In this document: positions 29,565-37,560 of the stretch, piece by piece
Numbering within the stretch: the first letter of the stretch is position 1
How the letters are laid out: each line of letters begins with the position of its first letter
Origin: Clostridiales bacterium
GTDB lineage: Bacteria > Bacillota > Clostridia > Christensenellales > Aristaeellaceae
Direction: 5' to 3'
Length of the DNA stretch: 61,369 nt
Assembly (NCBI GenBank): GCA_012837525.1
Contig: DUQZ01000048.1
Span: 1 to 61,369, forward strand
Notes under the pieces: model-generated
Seen by the model: the letters and a program-made list of their open reading frames with translations, nothing else
Database searches by the model: none
What the model was told of the DNA's origin: nothing
Position numbers and translations under genes: made by a program

Positions 29565-30596
29565 TCAGGTGCTTTGGACGCGCCCCTGGGCGTTGCAGCT
29601 GCCCCGGCACACCATCGACACCGGAAAAACGGACAGCCCTTCGCCTTTTTCCGCGCGGTTGATCTTCTGGTCCAGCAAATGGACCGAACCGCGGCAGATG
29701 TCCGTCAGCGAGCCATCCACCGTGCACAGCGGAAAGGGAAAGCCCAGCCTGCCCTGGATGTTGTCATATCCGGTGAAGGACAACTGCTCCGGAACGCGGA
29801 TGCCCAACTGCTCCAGGCGGGAGGTCACCGTCCAGGCCAGCATGTCGCAAAAGGCGAACACGCCGGTGAAGCCTTCCTTCATCTTTTCCGCCAGGAAATC
29901 AGCCGTCTGGGCGTCCTCCTCATGGTGGAAGGTGATGTGATCCTCCTCATGAATGCCGTGTTCCGCGATGGCCTGTAAAAAGCCGACTCTGCGCTCCGCG
30001 ATGCCGCTGACGCGGTCGAAGCTGGTTAAAAAAATCAGTTTGCGGTGGCCCGCGCTGATGAGGTGGCTGGTGGCCAGATAACCGCCGCGCACCTCGTCAC
30101 ACACCAGGGCATCCGTATCCGCGCGGTTAAAATGGCGGGACAGGAGCACATACGGCAAGCCGGAGGCGTTTAATATATTCAGCGATTCATCGCTGCCCTG
30201 GCAGGGGCACAGCAAAATGCCGTCCACCTGGCGGCCGATGGCCACCCGGATGGCGTTTTCCTCCGTCTTTTGCTCCTCATGCGTGCACAGCACGATGACG
30301 GTGTAGCCAAACTCCGTCGCGGCCGCCTCAATATCCGCCACCATCAGGGCGAAAAAGGGGTTGGACAAATCGCCCACAATCACCGCGATGGTGTTGGAGC
30401 GCCCGGTGCGCAGGGAACCCGCCATCCAGTTGCGGATGTAGCCTGCCTCGCGGGCGGCCTGCTGTATTTTTAAGCTGGTCTCGCGGGAAATATCCGGTTT
30501 GTTGTTCAGCGCGCGGGAGACAGTGTTCACCGTATACCCTGTCGCCTTGGCGATGTCCCGCAGGGTGACCCGCCCGTCCTGACGTTTTTTCTGCAT
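29565..30596 (-). CDS. LacI-family repressor of the arabinan locus
   Basis: 343 residues. N-terminal helix-turn-helix and hinge 'VTLRDIAKATGYTVNTVSRALNNKP' (about 10-35), then a periplasmic-binding-like sensor domain ('TIAVIVGDLSNPFFALMV', 'AEHGIHEEDH', 'PEQLSFTGYDN'). Encoded between the GH51 gene and the GH43/GH127 pair; palindromic sites precede all three units including its own, so it is likely an autoregulated local repressor released by an arabinose-containing sugar. The effector is inferred, not seen. Confidence 0.92.
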   Translation of the reverse strand: MQKKRQDGRVTLRDIAKATGYTVNTVSRALNNKPDISRETSLKIQQAAREAGYIRNWMAGSLRTGRSNTIAVIVGDLSNPFFALMVADIEAAATEFGYTVIVLCTHEEQKTEENAIRVAIGRQVDGILLCPCQGSDESLNILNASGLPYVLLSRHFNRADTDALVCDEVRGGYLATSHLISAGHRKLIFLTSFDRVSGIAERRVGFLQAIAEHGIHEEDHITFHHEEDAQTADFLAEKMKEGFTGVFAFCDMLAWTVTSRLEQLGIRVPEQLSFTGYDNIQGRLGFPFPLCTVDGSLTDICRGSVHLLDQKINRAEKGEGLSVFPVSMVCRGSCNAQGRVQST

Positions 30597-30622
30597 GGTG
30601 TTTCCTTTGTTTTAGTTTTTTG

Positions 30623-30652
30623 AGTATAGCACAGCGCAAACTTGAGGGTCAA
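30623..30652 (-). promoter_or_regulatory. Promoter of the lacI-type gene
   Basis: Minus strand: TTGACC, 18-nt spacer, TATACT, with transcription start about 20 nt before the gene. The operator at 30652-30664 touches the -35. Confidence 0.75.
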
Positions 30653-30664
30653 ATAACGTTAATG
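30652..30664. promoter_or_regulatory. LacI-family operator upstream of the repressor gene
   Basis: AATAACGTTAATG, core TAACGTTA identical to the 29425 site. Abuts the -35 of the repressor promoter, consistent with autoregulation. Confidence 0.7.
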
Positions 30665-30690
30665 CAGCGTGAACCAGCCATTTTCTTTGG

Positions 30691-30719
30691 TTGACAGCAC
30701 CTATGTGACTTGCTACTAT
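30691..30719 (+). promoter_or_regulatory. Promoter of the GH43-GH127 operon
   Basis: Plus strand: consensus TTGACA, 17-nt spacer, TACTAT. The next operator lies about 64 nt downstream of the -10, inside the leader. Confidence 0.78.
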
Positions 30720-30782
30720 TTCACCAGTTCTGCCAAATGATGTGATGGATGATAATCCCGTTTTCTTCTGTTGGCCTGATCC

Positions 30783-30796
30783 CATTAACGATAATA
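30783..30796. promoter_or_regulatory. LacI-family operator in the GH43-GH127 leader
   Basis: CATTAACGATAATA, 12 of 14 identical to the perfect palindrome at 29425 (one half-site intact). Downstream of the promoter and ~80 nt before the GH43 start. Confidence 0.65.
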
Positions 30797-30875
30797 TTGC
30801 AGGCATCATCACGGCATTGTTTGGTTCATCACCCCGTTTCACGGCTGCCATACAAGCACTCAAAGGAGACACGCG

Positions 30876-31829
30876 ATGAGTTACGGTTATTTGTTCGTAC
30901 ATTTCAAGGAAAAGAAAACCCCGGAGGGCGAGCAGGTCTATTTCGGCATCAGCCGCGATGGACTGAACTGGCAAGCCTTAAACGGTGCCCAGCCGGTGTT
31001 GTGGAGCTTCAAGGGCGATCTGGGCGTGCGGGACATGACCATCATCAAGGACAAGGAGGGCACCTACCGCATCTTCGCGACGGACCTGTCCCTGGCCTAT
31101 GGCATGCCCGGGAAATACCGGAATGACTGGGGCGTCATCATCCGGGAAGGCAGCAAATGCCTGATGAGCTGGGCGTCCAGGGATTTGATCCACTGGGACA
31201 AGCAGCAGGAGGTCACATTTGACGGACCGGACTTTGGCTGCCTCTGGGCGCCGGACATCCTGTTTGACCCATTGGATCAAAGCTACCTGCTGCACTGGTC
31301 CTCCACCCTGACACATCAAATGGACAAAGGCCACGCCATCTGGGCTTCGCGCACGCGGGATTTTGTCACCTGGAGCGCGCCCTTTATGCTCTACCAAAAG
31401 CCGGACGCCCCGGTGATTGATTCCGCCATGTATGAAGAAGCGGGCAAGTGGTACCTGTTTGTCAAAAGCACCAAGAACCCCAACGGCGTCACCCTGCTGG
31501 TGGGCGACAGCGCAGTGGGGCCGTTTGCCGCGCATCCTGGCTTTGCCTTTGACCCGCCCCAGGAGGACGCCGGGCATTATGAAGCGCCCACCGGCTTTTA
31601 CCTGCCCGATGGCCGCTTCTGCCTGCTGGTGGATTATTTTGGCGTGCCCGGCAAAGGGCAGGGGTATGTGCCCTATCTCGCAAACAGTTTGGCAGACGGG
31701 CGCTTTGCGCGCGCCAGCCAGGCGTTCTCCTTCCCCTACGGCTTCAAGCACGGCACGGTGCTGCCGCTTTCTGAGGAAGAATACCACCGCCTGATCACCT
31801 GCCCCGAGTGGCCGGAATTGGGCGGTTAA
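30876..31829 (+). CDS. GH43-type glycosidase (arabinofuranosidase/xylosidase-like)
   Basis: 317 residues, no signal peptide. A five-bladed propeller-like pattern is suggested by 'CLMSWASRDLIHWDKQQ', 'WAPDILFDPLDQSYLLHWS', 'ASRTRDFVTWSAP' and 'GHYEAPTGFYLPDGRFCLLVD'. Candidate catalytic residues are Asp53 (VRDMT), the Asp of 'IDSAMYEE' and Glu236 (HYEAP). Likely removes L-arabinose or D-xylose from short oligosaccharides; the exact substrate cannot be read. First gene of an operon with the GH127 gene (16 nt gap). Confidence 0.85.
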   Translation: MSYGYLFVHFKEKKTPEGEQVYFGISRDGLNWQALNGAQPVLWSFKGDLGVRDMTIIKDKEGTYRIFATDLSLAYGMPGKYRNDWGVIIREGSKCLMSWASRDLIHWDKQQEVTFDGPDFGCLWAPDILFDPLDQSYLLHWSSTLTHQMDKGHAIWASRTRDFVTWSAPFMLYQKPDAPVIDSAMYEEAGKWYLFVKSTKNPNGVTLLVGDSAVGPFAAHPGFAFDPPQEDAGHYEAPTGFYLPDGRFCLLVDYFGVPGKGQGYVPYLANSLADGRFARASQAFSFPYGFKHGTVLPLSEEEYHRLITCPEWPELGG

Positions 31830-31845
31830 ACAAGGAGCAGACAGT

Positions 31846-33762
31846 ATGTTTAAACACGGCCCATTTTCATCCGTCACCAGCGCGCGCTTTTTAGGCGGCT
31901 TCTTTGGCCCCATCATCAAGGGCGTGCGCGAGCGCATGCTGCCCTACCAATGGAAGGCCTTGAATGACGAGGTGCCGGGCGGCGAACCATCCGGCTGCAT
32001 CCGCAATTTTGAGATCGCGGCAGGCTTAAAGGACGGCCAGCACCACGGCTTTGTATTCCAGGACAGCGACCTGGCCAAGTGGATTGAGGCGGTTGCCTAC
32101 CAATTGCGGCTGGCCCCGGATGAGGAGTTGGAGCGCCTGGCCGACAGCGTTATTGATTTAGTTGAACAGGCACAGATGGATGACGGCTACCTCAACACCT
32201 ACTACCAGCTGCATGACACCAACAAGCGCTACACCAACCTGCGCGATGATCATGAGCTGTACACCGCCGGCCACATGCTGGAGGCGGCTGTCGCCTACTA
32301 CCAAGCCACCGGCAAGGACAAGCTGCTGAAGGTAATGGAGCGGATGGTGGCGCACATTGCGCGGCATATCGGCCCGAATGAGGGCCAGCTGCGCGGCTAC
32401 CCCGGCCATCAGGAGATCGAGCTGGCGCTGTGCAAGCTGTATGACATCACGGGCAACAAAAACCACCTGGCGCTTGCGGAGTACTTTATCAAGGAGCGCG
32501 GGCAGGCGCCCAACTACTTCGTTTTGGAGCAGGCCAAACTGGGCCGGGACTTTCCGCCCCGCGGGGCCTATGGCCACACCTATGCCCAGCACCACCTGCC
32601 CGTGCTGGAGCAGACCACGCTGGAAGGCCACGCCGTGCGCGCGCTGTACATGGCAGCCGGCATGGCGGACGTGGCCCTGCGCACACAGGACCAGGCACTG
32701 ATGAATGCCTGCCGGGCGCTGTATCAAAACGCCACTCAAAAACGGATGTATATCACCGGCGGTGTGGGGTCCTCCCACCTGGGCGAAGCCTTCACCATTG
32801 ATTATGACCTGCCCGGGGACACCGCCTATGCTGAAACCTGTGCCAGCATCGCGCTGATCTTTTTATGCAGACGGCTGCTTGAAGCGGAGCTGATCGGCGA
32901 GTACGCCGATACCATGGAGCGCGCGTTGTACAACACCTGCCTGGCCGGCATGTCGCTGGATATGCAGACCTTCTTTTATGTCAACCCCCTCAGCGTGCTG
33001 CCGGAGGCCAGCAAAAAGGACGACCGCAAGCGCCACGTGCTGCCGGTGCGGCCCAAGTGGTTTGGCTGCGCCTGCTGCCCGCCCAATTTGGCGCGGCTGC
33101 TGTCCTCCCTGGCGCTGTACGCCTATTCCGTCAAGGACAGGGCGCTTGCAGTGCACCTGTACATCCAGGGCGACATCACAGCCAGGGTGAATGGGCAGGA
33201 TGTGAGCCTGACTGTTGAAACAGCGTACCCCACAGAAGGCAGCATCCGCCTGCGTCCCTCAGACGGCGCGTATGACCTGATGCTGCGTCTGCCCGCCTGG
33301 TGCCGGGAATACAGGTTGACCTTAAACGGCGCGCCTCATGACGCGCAGCTGCGGGATGGCTACCTGCGCATCAAGGGACCTTTCAAAAATGCGGAGATTG
33401 CGCTGGAACTTCAGATGCAGCCCCGGCGCGTGTACGCCAACCCCCTGGTGGCTGAGGAAACCGGCAAGGTGGCCCTCATGCGCGGGCCCATGGTGTATTG
33501 CCTGGAGGAAGTGGACAACGGGGCGCGCCTGCACCAGCTCTTCCTGCCCAAACACGCCGCGCTCACCTGGGCACAGGATAAGGCCTTCCCCGGCAACCAG
33601 GTAATCCGCGCGGATGGGCTGCGCCTGCAATCAGAATCAACATCGCTGTATTCGGATTCACCCGGCCAGTTTCAGGACGCGCCGCTCACCTTCATCCCCT
33701 ACTACGCCTGGGCCAACCGCGGGGAAAACGAGATGCGCGTGTTCGTCCACGAAATACAATAG
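31846..33762 (+). CDS. GH127 beta-L-arabinofuranosidase
   Basis: 638 residues, cytosolic. Key residues correspond to those of Bifidobacterium HypBA1: acid/base Glu314 (in HLGEAF), metal ligand Glu330 and nucleophile-region Cys332 ('ETCAS'), and paired Cys410-Cys411 ('FGCACCPPN'), with the same 16-residue Glu-Glu spacing. This zinc-thiolate enzyme removes beta-linked L-arabinofuranose, as on hydroxyproline-rich plant glycoproteins. With GH51 and GH43 it points to use of plant arabino-oligosaccharides. RBS AAGGAG; shared bidirectional terminator follows. Confidence 0.94.
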   Translation: MFKHGPFSSVTSARFLGGFFGPIIKGVRERMLPYQWKALNDEVPGGEPSGCIRNFEIAAGLKDGQHHGFVFQDSDLAKWIEAVAYQLRLAPDEELERLADSVIDLVEQAQMDDGYLNTYYQLHDTNKRYTNLRDDHELYTAGHMLEAAVAYYQATGKDKLLKVMERMVAHIARHIGPNEGQLRGYPGHQEIELALCKLYDITGNKNHLALAEYFIKERGQAPNYFVLEQAKLGRDFPPRGAYGHTYAQHHLPVLEQTTLEGHAVRALYMAAGMADVALRTQDQALMNACRALYQNATQKRMYITGGVGSSHLGEAFTIDYDLPGDTAYAETCASIALIFLCRRLLEAELIGEYADTMERALYNTCLAGMSLDMQTFFYVNPLSVLPEASKKDDRKRHVLPVRPKWFGCACCPPNLARLLSSLALYAYSVKDRALAVHLYIQGDITARVNGQDVSLTVETAYPTEGSIRLRPSDGAYDLMLRLPAWCREYRLTLNGAPHDAQLRDGYLRIKGPFKNAEIALELQMQPRRVYANPLVAEETGKVALMRGPMVYCLEEVDNGARLHQLFLPKHAALTWAQDKAFPGNQVIRADGLRLQSESTSLYSDSPGQFQDAPLTFIPYYAWANRGENEMRVFVHEIQ

Positions 33763-33768
33763 AACATT

Positions 33769-33795
33769 TAAAAAGCGGCCGCGGCCGCTTTTTTC
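33769..33795. terminator. Bidirectional terminator between GH127 and hpf
   Basis: Perfect palindrome AAAAGCGGCCGCGGCCGCTTTT with A and T tracts on both sides, between two convergent genes. Confidence 0.9.
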
Positions 33796-33823
33796 ATGAA
33801 GGGCACAGGCCCTGTCTATATTG

Positions 33824-34363
33824 TTATGCTTCCGGGACCAACAACCCCAGGTTGCCGTCCTTGCGCAGGTACAGCACGTGGGAATCATTGGTGTCCACGT
33901 CAATATACACGAAGAAATTGTGGCCCAGCAGCTCCATCTGCATAATGGCGTCCTCCTGGCTCATGGGGCGCACGGTGTAGGTCTTGCTGCGCACAACCTG
34001 GCGGGCGCGCTGCTCGTCCACGTTGAGGTCCTCAATAAACTCAGGCTGGGGATCCTGCGGCAAACCCTCGCGCAGGCGCTTGTCCAGGCGGGTGCGGTGG
34101 CGCAGAATCTGGCGCTCCAATTTGGCCAGCGCCCGGTCAATGGACATGAACAGGTTGTCCTCGCTGCTGGCTTCCGCGCGCAGCATCACGCCGTTCATGG
34201 GCACGGTAATTTCCACGATGCGCTGGTTCTTCTCCCGGCGCATGCGCACGATCATCTCCGTGCCGGGGCGCAGGTACTTGGCCATGGTCTGGGTCTTGCG
34301 AAGGACGCGTTCCTCAATGGCGGGGGTGATTGTCATTCCTTTGGCTGTCATGGTCGTCTTCAT
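33824..34363 (-). CDS. hpf: Ribosome hibernation-promoting factor, long form
   Basis: 179 residues. N-terminal domain of the RaiA/YfiA fold ('MTITPAIEERVLRKTQTMAKYL', 'DNLFMSIDRALAKLERQI') and the C-terminal dimerisation domain ('RSKTYTVRPMSQEDAIMQMELLGHNFFVYID'). Binds 30S and pairs ribosomes into 100S dimers in stationary phase. RBS AGGAGG before ATG. Convergent with GH127. Confidence 0.95.
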   Translation of the reverse strand: MKTTMTAKGMTITPAIEERVLRKTQTMAKYLRPGTEMIVRMRREKNQRIVEITVPMNGVMLRAEASSEDNLFMSIDRALAKLERQILRHRTRLDKRLREGLPQDPQPEFIEDLNVDEQRARQVVRSKTYTVRPMSQEDAIMQMELLGHNFFVYIDVDTNDSHVLYLRKDGNLGLLVPEA

Positions 34364-34427
34364 GGGGTCATCCTCCTAAGCAAATATTCAATAACCCGGC
34401 ACTGGCCGGGTAAGAGGCACATGCTGT

Positions 34428-34700
34428 TTATTCGGTATATACATCCGCAAACGCGTCTTCTGCAAGCACTTTTTGCGCGTAGGAGCAGGTGGCGGATACC
34501 TTTAAATTGTTTTCCCGCGCGTAGTCTGCCGCTTTTTCCACCAGCTTGCGGGCGATGCCCTGCCCGCGCAGGCTGGGGTCGGTAAAGGTGCTGACAACCT
34601 GGATCTGGCCATCCGCGACCGTACGGAAGCGGATAAACGCCGTGGGCGCGTCTGGGCTCTCGCCCATGTAAAAACGGTCCGTATCAAAGAGGATCTCCAA
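34428..34700 (-). CDS. Short GNAT-like acetyltransferase (YjdJ/Gcn5-related type)
   Basis: 90 residues with 'FIRFRTVADGQIQVVSTFTDPSLRGQGIARKLVEKAADYA', including the acetyl-CoA loop RGQGIA, as in the YjdJ-like minimal GNAT family (substrate unknown). The start is TTG at 34700, chosen because GGAAGGAGG sits 8-9 nt upstream; the longer frame would place this RBS inside the gene. Divergent from deoC. Confidence 0.8.
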   Translation of the reverse strand: MEILFDTDRFYMGESPDAPTAFIRFRTVADGQIQVVSTFTDPSLRGQGIARKLVEKAADYARENNLKVSATCSYAQKVLAEDAFADVYTE

Positions 34701-34769
34701 ACAGGCTCCCCTCCTTCCCGTCAACTCTTCTGTATACTATTGTATACCCTGTGTAAAGCCATTTCAGAC

Positions 34770-34798
34770 TTGAAAACGCCCCCTCAGTTTGTTATGAT
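34770..34798 (+). promoter_or_regulatory. Promoter of deoC
   Basis: TTGAAA, 17-nt spacer, TATGAT, about 30 nt before the deoC start codon. Confidence 0.7.
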
Positions 34799-34833
34799 GC
34801 ATTCGGGCAAGTTTGCCCTGGAAGGAGTAAACC

Positions 34834-35484
34834 ATGGATAAACAAACCGTGTTTTCACATATTGACCACACCATCTTAAAGGCGGACGCCACCTGGGAGC
34901 AGGTGGACCAGGTCTGCAAGGAGGCGGTGGACAATGGTATGGCCTCTGCCTGCATTCCCCCGCGCTTTGTGAAGCGCGCGAAGGAAAAATACGGCAACCG
35001 CCTGGCTGTGTGCACCGTCATCGGCTTCCCGCTTGGCTACAACACCACCCGCGTGAAGGTGTTTGAAGCGCAGCAGGCCGTGCTGGAGGGCGCGGATGAG
35101 CTGGACATGGTCATCCATATCGGTGACGCCAAGGCGGGCGATTTTGACCGCATCACCGAGGAAATCCGCGAGGTCAAGGCAGCCTGCGGCGGCAAAATCC
35201 TCAAAGTCATCGTTGAAACCTGCGCCCTGAGCGAGTCGGAAAAGGAAGCCCTGTGCGCCTGCGTGTCCGATGCCGGCGCGGATTACATCAAAACCTCCAC
35301 CGGCTTTGGCACCGGCGGCGCCACGCCTGAGGACATTGAGCTGTTCAAGAAGCACATCGCGCCAGAGGTCAAGATGAAGGCCTCCGGCGGCATCCGCACA
35401 AAGGAAGCCATTGAGGGCTACATCAAGCAGGGCTGCGCCCGCATCGGCGCGTCCAGCGCGCTGAAAGCCTACGAGGATCAATAG
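34834..35484 (+). CDS. deoC: Deoxyribose-phosphate aldolase
   Basis: 216 residues. TIM-barrel lysines are in 'DYIKTSTGFGTGGAT' (Schiff base) and 'VKMKASGGIRT', with 'IDHTILKADATWEQV' at the N-terminus. Splits 2-deoxyribose-5-phosphate into glyceraldehyde-3-phosphate and acetaldehyde in nucleoside salvage. GGAAGGAG precedes the ATG. Not in a deo operon here. A weak GC-poor hairpin with TTTTTA (about 35493-35516) may terminate it. Confidence 0.96.
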   Translation: MDKQTVFSHIDHTILKADATWEQVDQVCKEAVDNGMASACIPPRFVKRAKEKYGNRLAVCTVIGFPLGYNTTRVKVFEAQQAVLEGADELDMVIHIGDAKAGDFDRITEEIREVKAACGGKILKVIVETCALSESEKEALCACVSDAGADYIKTSTGFGTGGATPEDIELFKKHIAPEVKMKASGGIRTKEAIEGYIKQGCARIGASSALKAYEDQ

Positions 35485-35514
35485 CATGGATCAGCCTCTC
35501 GCAGGAGGGTTTTT

Positions 35515-35675
35515 ATACTGAACACATGAGTTAACGCACTCATGGACCGAGGAGTTTTTTGTTTCCGCTAAGTCGAGTGAAGGAGGCGTAGCCGCAGTGC
35601 TACGTTGACTGAACGAGACAACGCGGAAACGAAAAAGAACCGGTCCATGGAAGCGTTAAAGAATGCGTTCAGTAT
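35515..35675 (+). repeat. 161-bp imperfect palindromic element
   Basis: Ends are exact inverted repeats ATACTGAAC (35515-35523) and GTTCAGTAT (35667-35675). Further paired arms are GTTAACGC/GCGTTAAA (35530-35537 / 35653-35660), CATGGACCG/CGGTCCATG (35541-35549 / 35641-35649) and GTTTCCGC/GCGGAAAC (35561-35568 / 35623-35630), with an inner GTAGC/GCTAC hairpin (35588-35603). The whole would fold into one long, interrupted stem. No coding content. Likely a mobile non-autonomous repeat or structured RNA; a related end occurs at 48364. Confidence 0.68.
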
Positions 35676-35699
35676 CAATTATTAAGGAGTATCTTTACT

Positions 35700-35726
35700 A
35701 TGATACGCTTACGCCAGTCCTTCTGA
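35700..35726 (+). CDS. Leader peptide of the ABC exporter gene (8 aa)
   Basis: ATG frame MIRLRQSF followed by TGA, with its own AAGGAG (35684-35689, 10-nt spacing). The last two codons and stop (CCTTCTG, 35719-35725) form one arm of a hairpin with 35731-35737. Its position and overlap with attenuator segment 1 match leader peptides of erm and cat genes, where a drug-stalled ribosome on the leader opens the downstream gene. The peptide matches no leader I recognise. Translation is inferred. Confidence 0.6.
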   Translation: MIRLRQSF

Positions 35727-35810
35727 GTGACAGAAGGCAACTAAAACAGGGCAAACAGCTCACCATATTGCCTTCTGTCAGGTGATTGAACGAATCATTT
35801 GATCAGGAGG
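35719..35810 (+). promoter_or_regulatory. Translational attenuator controlling the ABC exporter RBS
   Basis: Four segments: 1 = CCTTCTG (35719-35725, inside the leader peptide end); 2 = TGACAGAAGGCAA (35728-35740); 3 = TTGCCTTCTGTCA (35768-35780); 4 = the exporter ribosome site CAGGAGG with preceding TGAT (35800-35810). 1 pairs with 2 (7 bp). 3 pairs with 4 (CCTTCTG:CAGGAGG plus TCA:TGA across one bulge), hiding the RBS. Alternatively 2 pairs perfectly with 3 (13 bp), freeing it. A ribosome held on the leader would mask 1 and favour 2:3, switching translation on. No T-tract follows, so control would be translational. Confidence 0.7.
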
Positions 35811-35819
35811 AATAAAAAA

Positions 35820-37409
35820 ATGAAACGCTATCTTCGTCCACAAGCCAGATGGCTTGTTTGTGCTTTACTGCTTGCAACGATTGCCGCCCTTGAGGCTGTC
35901 TCTGTCCAGTTCATCAAGGGTCATCTGCTGGATTTGGCCATTTCCGGCCAGAAAGATCAAACCCTGCAGCGGATGGCCCTTTTATTGGGCGTCATCCTGT
36001 TTGAAATTGGCTGCTACTACCTGTACAACCGATGCCGGGGCACCTACCAGACCCGCGTCCAGGCCCAGCTGCGCAGTGACTTCTTTACCGCGCAGTTAAA
36101 CAAGCGCCAGGGGCTTTTGGATGAAGCGCGCCAGGGGGAAACCCTGGCTGCCTACACCGACCAGATCGATACTGTCTCCCGCCAGATATTCCAAAACTTT
36201 CCCTTGCTTGCAGAGATCTTTTTAAAAATCATCATCGTTTCCGTCCTGCTGTTTTTGCTGGATGTCCGCATCGCCCTGCTGACCCTGGCGCTGGCCACAA
36301 CCCCTCTGTACATCCCCAAACTGGTGCAAAAGCACCTGGAACGGGCACAAAAAGCGCACACCGAAGCCTTCTCGCGGCATCTGGGCAAAGTCACTGAATG
36401 GCTGTCGGGCCTGATTGTCATCAGGAACTTTGGCGCGTCCAAACCCATCCTGTCCCGCTTCACCGCCACCAACCAGGAAATCCGCAAAAAGCACCTTGAG
36501 ATGCTGAAGCTGGGCTACCTCTCCCAGACCGTTTCCACCTGCCTGTCCTACCTGTCCCATTTCATCATTTTGACCTATGCTGCCTGGCTGGTGGTGGAGG
36601 GGCACTTCTCCGCGGGGGATTTCTTCATCGCCGTGGGGATGATTGACCAGATGTCCTGGCCCATTTTGGGCATCACCTACTACCTGCAGGACATGATTGC
36701 CGCCCGCCCCATCCTGAACACCCTGATTAAGGGCATGGCGCCGGATCAACAAACTGAGGGGCCCCACACCCCAATAGCTGCCGTTTTAGAGATTGCAGCC
36801 AGGGAAGCAGGCTTTTCCTACCCGGATTGCCCGCCCCTGTTTTCAAAGCTGTCCTTTCAAGTAAACGCCGGGCAAAAATGCCTGATTACCGGCAAGAGCG
36901 GCGGCGGCAAAACCACGCTGCTGGGCTTGCTCACCGGCTGCTGCGCCCCCACAGAGGGTCACATCCTTTTCAACGGCGTTCCCAGCGTCCAGGTGGAAAA
37001 CTTAAACAGCCTGGTTACGGTGATGGCGCAGCAGCCCATGCTGTTTGAGGACAGCCTGCACAACAACCTGAGCATGTATCAAAAGCTGTCCGACAAGGAG
37101 ATGATCAGCGCGCTGAAGATGGTCAACCTGACATCCTTCGCGGATACAGCAGGTCTGGACAGCCTGATTAAGGAAGGCGGCAAAAACTTGTCCGGCGGCG
37201 AGCGGCGCCGCATTTGCCTGGCCCGTTCCCTGCTGCGCAAAACCCCCGTTCTGATTCTGGACGAACCTTTGGCGGAGGTGGACCCGGACTCCGTGCGCAT
37301 GATTGAAGACCTAATCATCTCCCTGAGGGGTGTCACCCTCTTTGTTATCAGCCATCAGGTCAGCCCACGATTTGAGGCTGCCTTTGACCTGCACATCCAG
37401 GTGGGATAG
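35820..37409 (+). CDS. ABC exporter half-transporter (permease-ATPase fusion)
   Basis: 529 residues. Residues 1-~300 hold six membrane helices of the type I exporter fold (start MKRYLRPQARW). The ATPase domain has Walker A 'GKSGGGKTT' (358-366), Q-loop 'MAQQPMLFEDS', signature 'LSGGERRR' (from 457), Walker B 'VLILDEP' (477-483) and switch His in 'VISHQ'. As a half-transporter it should work as a homodimer. ATG at 35820 is set by CAGGAGG 9 nt upstream, which is part of an attenuator. Substrate unknown; the regulatory layout suggests a ribosome-targeting drug or peptide, but this is inference. Confidence 0.9.
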   Translation: MKRYLRPQARWLVCALLLATIAALEAVSVQFIKGHLLDLAISGQKDQTLQRMALLLGVILFEIGCYYLYNRCRGTYQTRVQAQLRSDFFTAQLNKRQGLLDEARQGETLAAYTDQIDTVSRQIFQNFPLLAEIFLKIIIVSVLLFLLDVRIALLTLALATTPLYIPKLVQKHLERAQKAHTEAFSRHLGKVTEWLSGLIVIRNFGASKPILSRFTATNQEIRKKHLEMLKLGYLSQTVSTCLSYLSHFIILTYAAWLVVEGHFSAGDFFIAVGMIDQMSWPILGITYYLQDMIAARPILNTLIKGMAPDQQTEGPHTPIAAVLEIAAREAGFSYPDCPPLFSKLSFQVNAGQKCLITGKSGGGKTTLLGLLTGCCAPTEGHILFNGVPSVQVENLNSLVTVMAQQPMLFEDSLHNNLSMYQKLSDKEMISALKMVNLTSFADTAGLDSLIKEGGKNLSGGERRRICLARSLLRKTPVLILDEPLAEVDPDSVRMIEDLIISLRGVTLFVISHQVSPRFEAAFDLHIQVG

Positions 37410-37422
37410 AACAAAACAAGCA

Positions 37423-37470
37423 CGAATCAAAGCCGCCAGCCATGCCGGGGGCTTTGATTCGTTTAATAAA
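37423..37470 (+). terminator. Terminator of the ABC exporter gene
   Basis: Eleven-bp stem CGAATCAAAGC / GCTTTGATTCG, loop with CCGG, followed by TTTAATAAAAAA, 14 nt after the stop codon. Confidence 0.75.
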
Positions 37471-37489
37471 AAATAATCCGCCGCGGTTT

Positions 37490-37519
37490 TTGACTTTCCA
37501 TCACCCTTTTGCGTCTAAT
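37490..37519 (+). promoter_or_regulatory. Promoter of the SBP-sigma unit
   Basis: TTGACT, 18-nt spacer, TCTAAT, ~40 nt before the solute-binding protein start. Confidence 0.5.
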
Positions 37520-37560
37520 GGGTAAAGAACGCGATTCTCGCGACGTGAAGGAGAAGAACG

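Noticed and set aside
30978..31937. 319-residue minus-strand frame opposite GH43
   Set aside because: Antisense shadow; GH43 gene has promoter, RBS and motifs.
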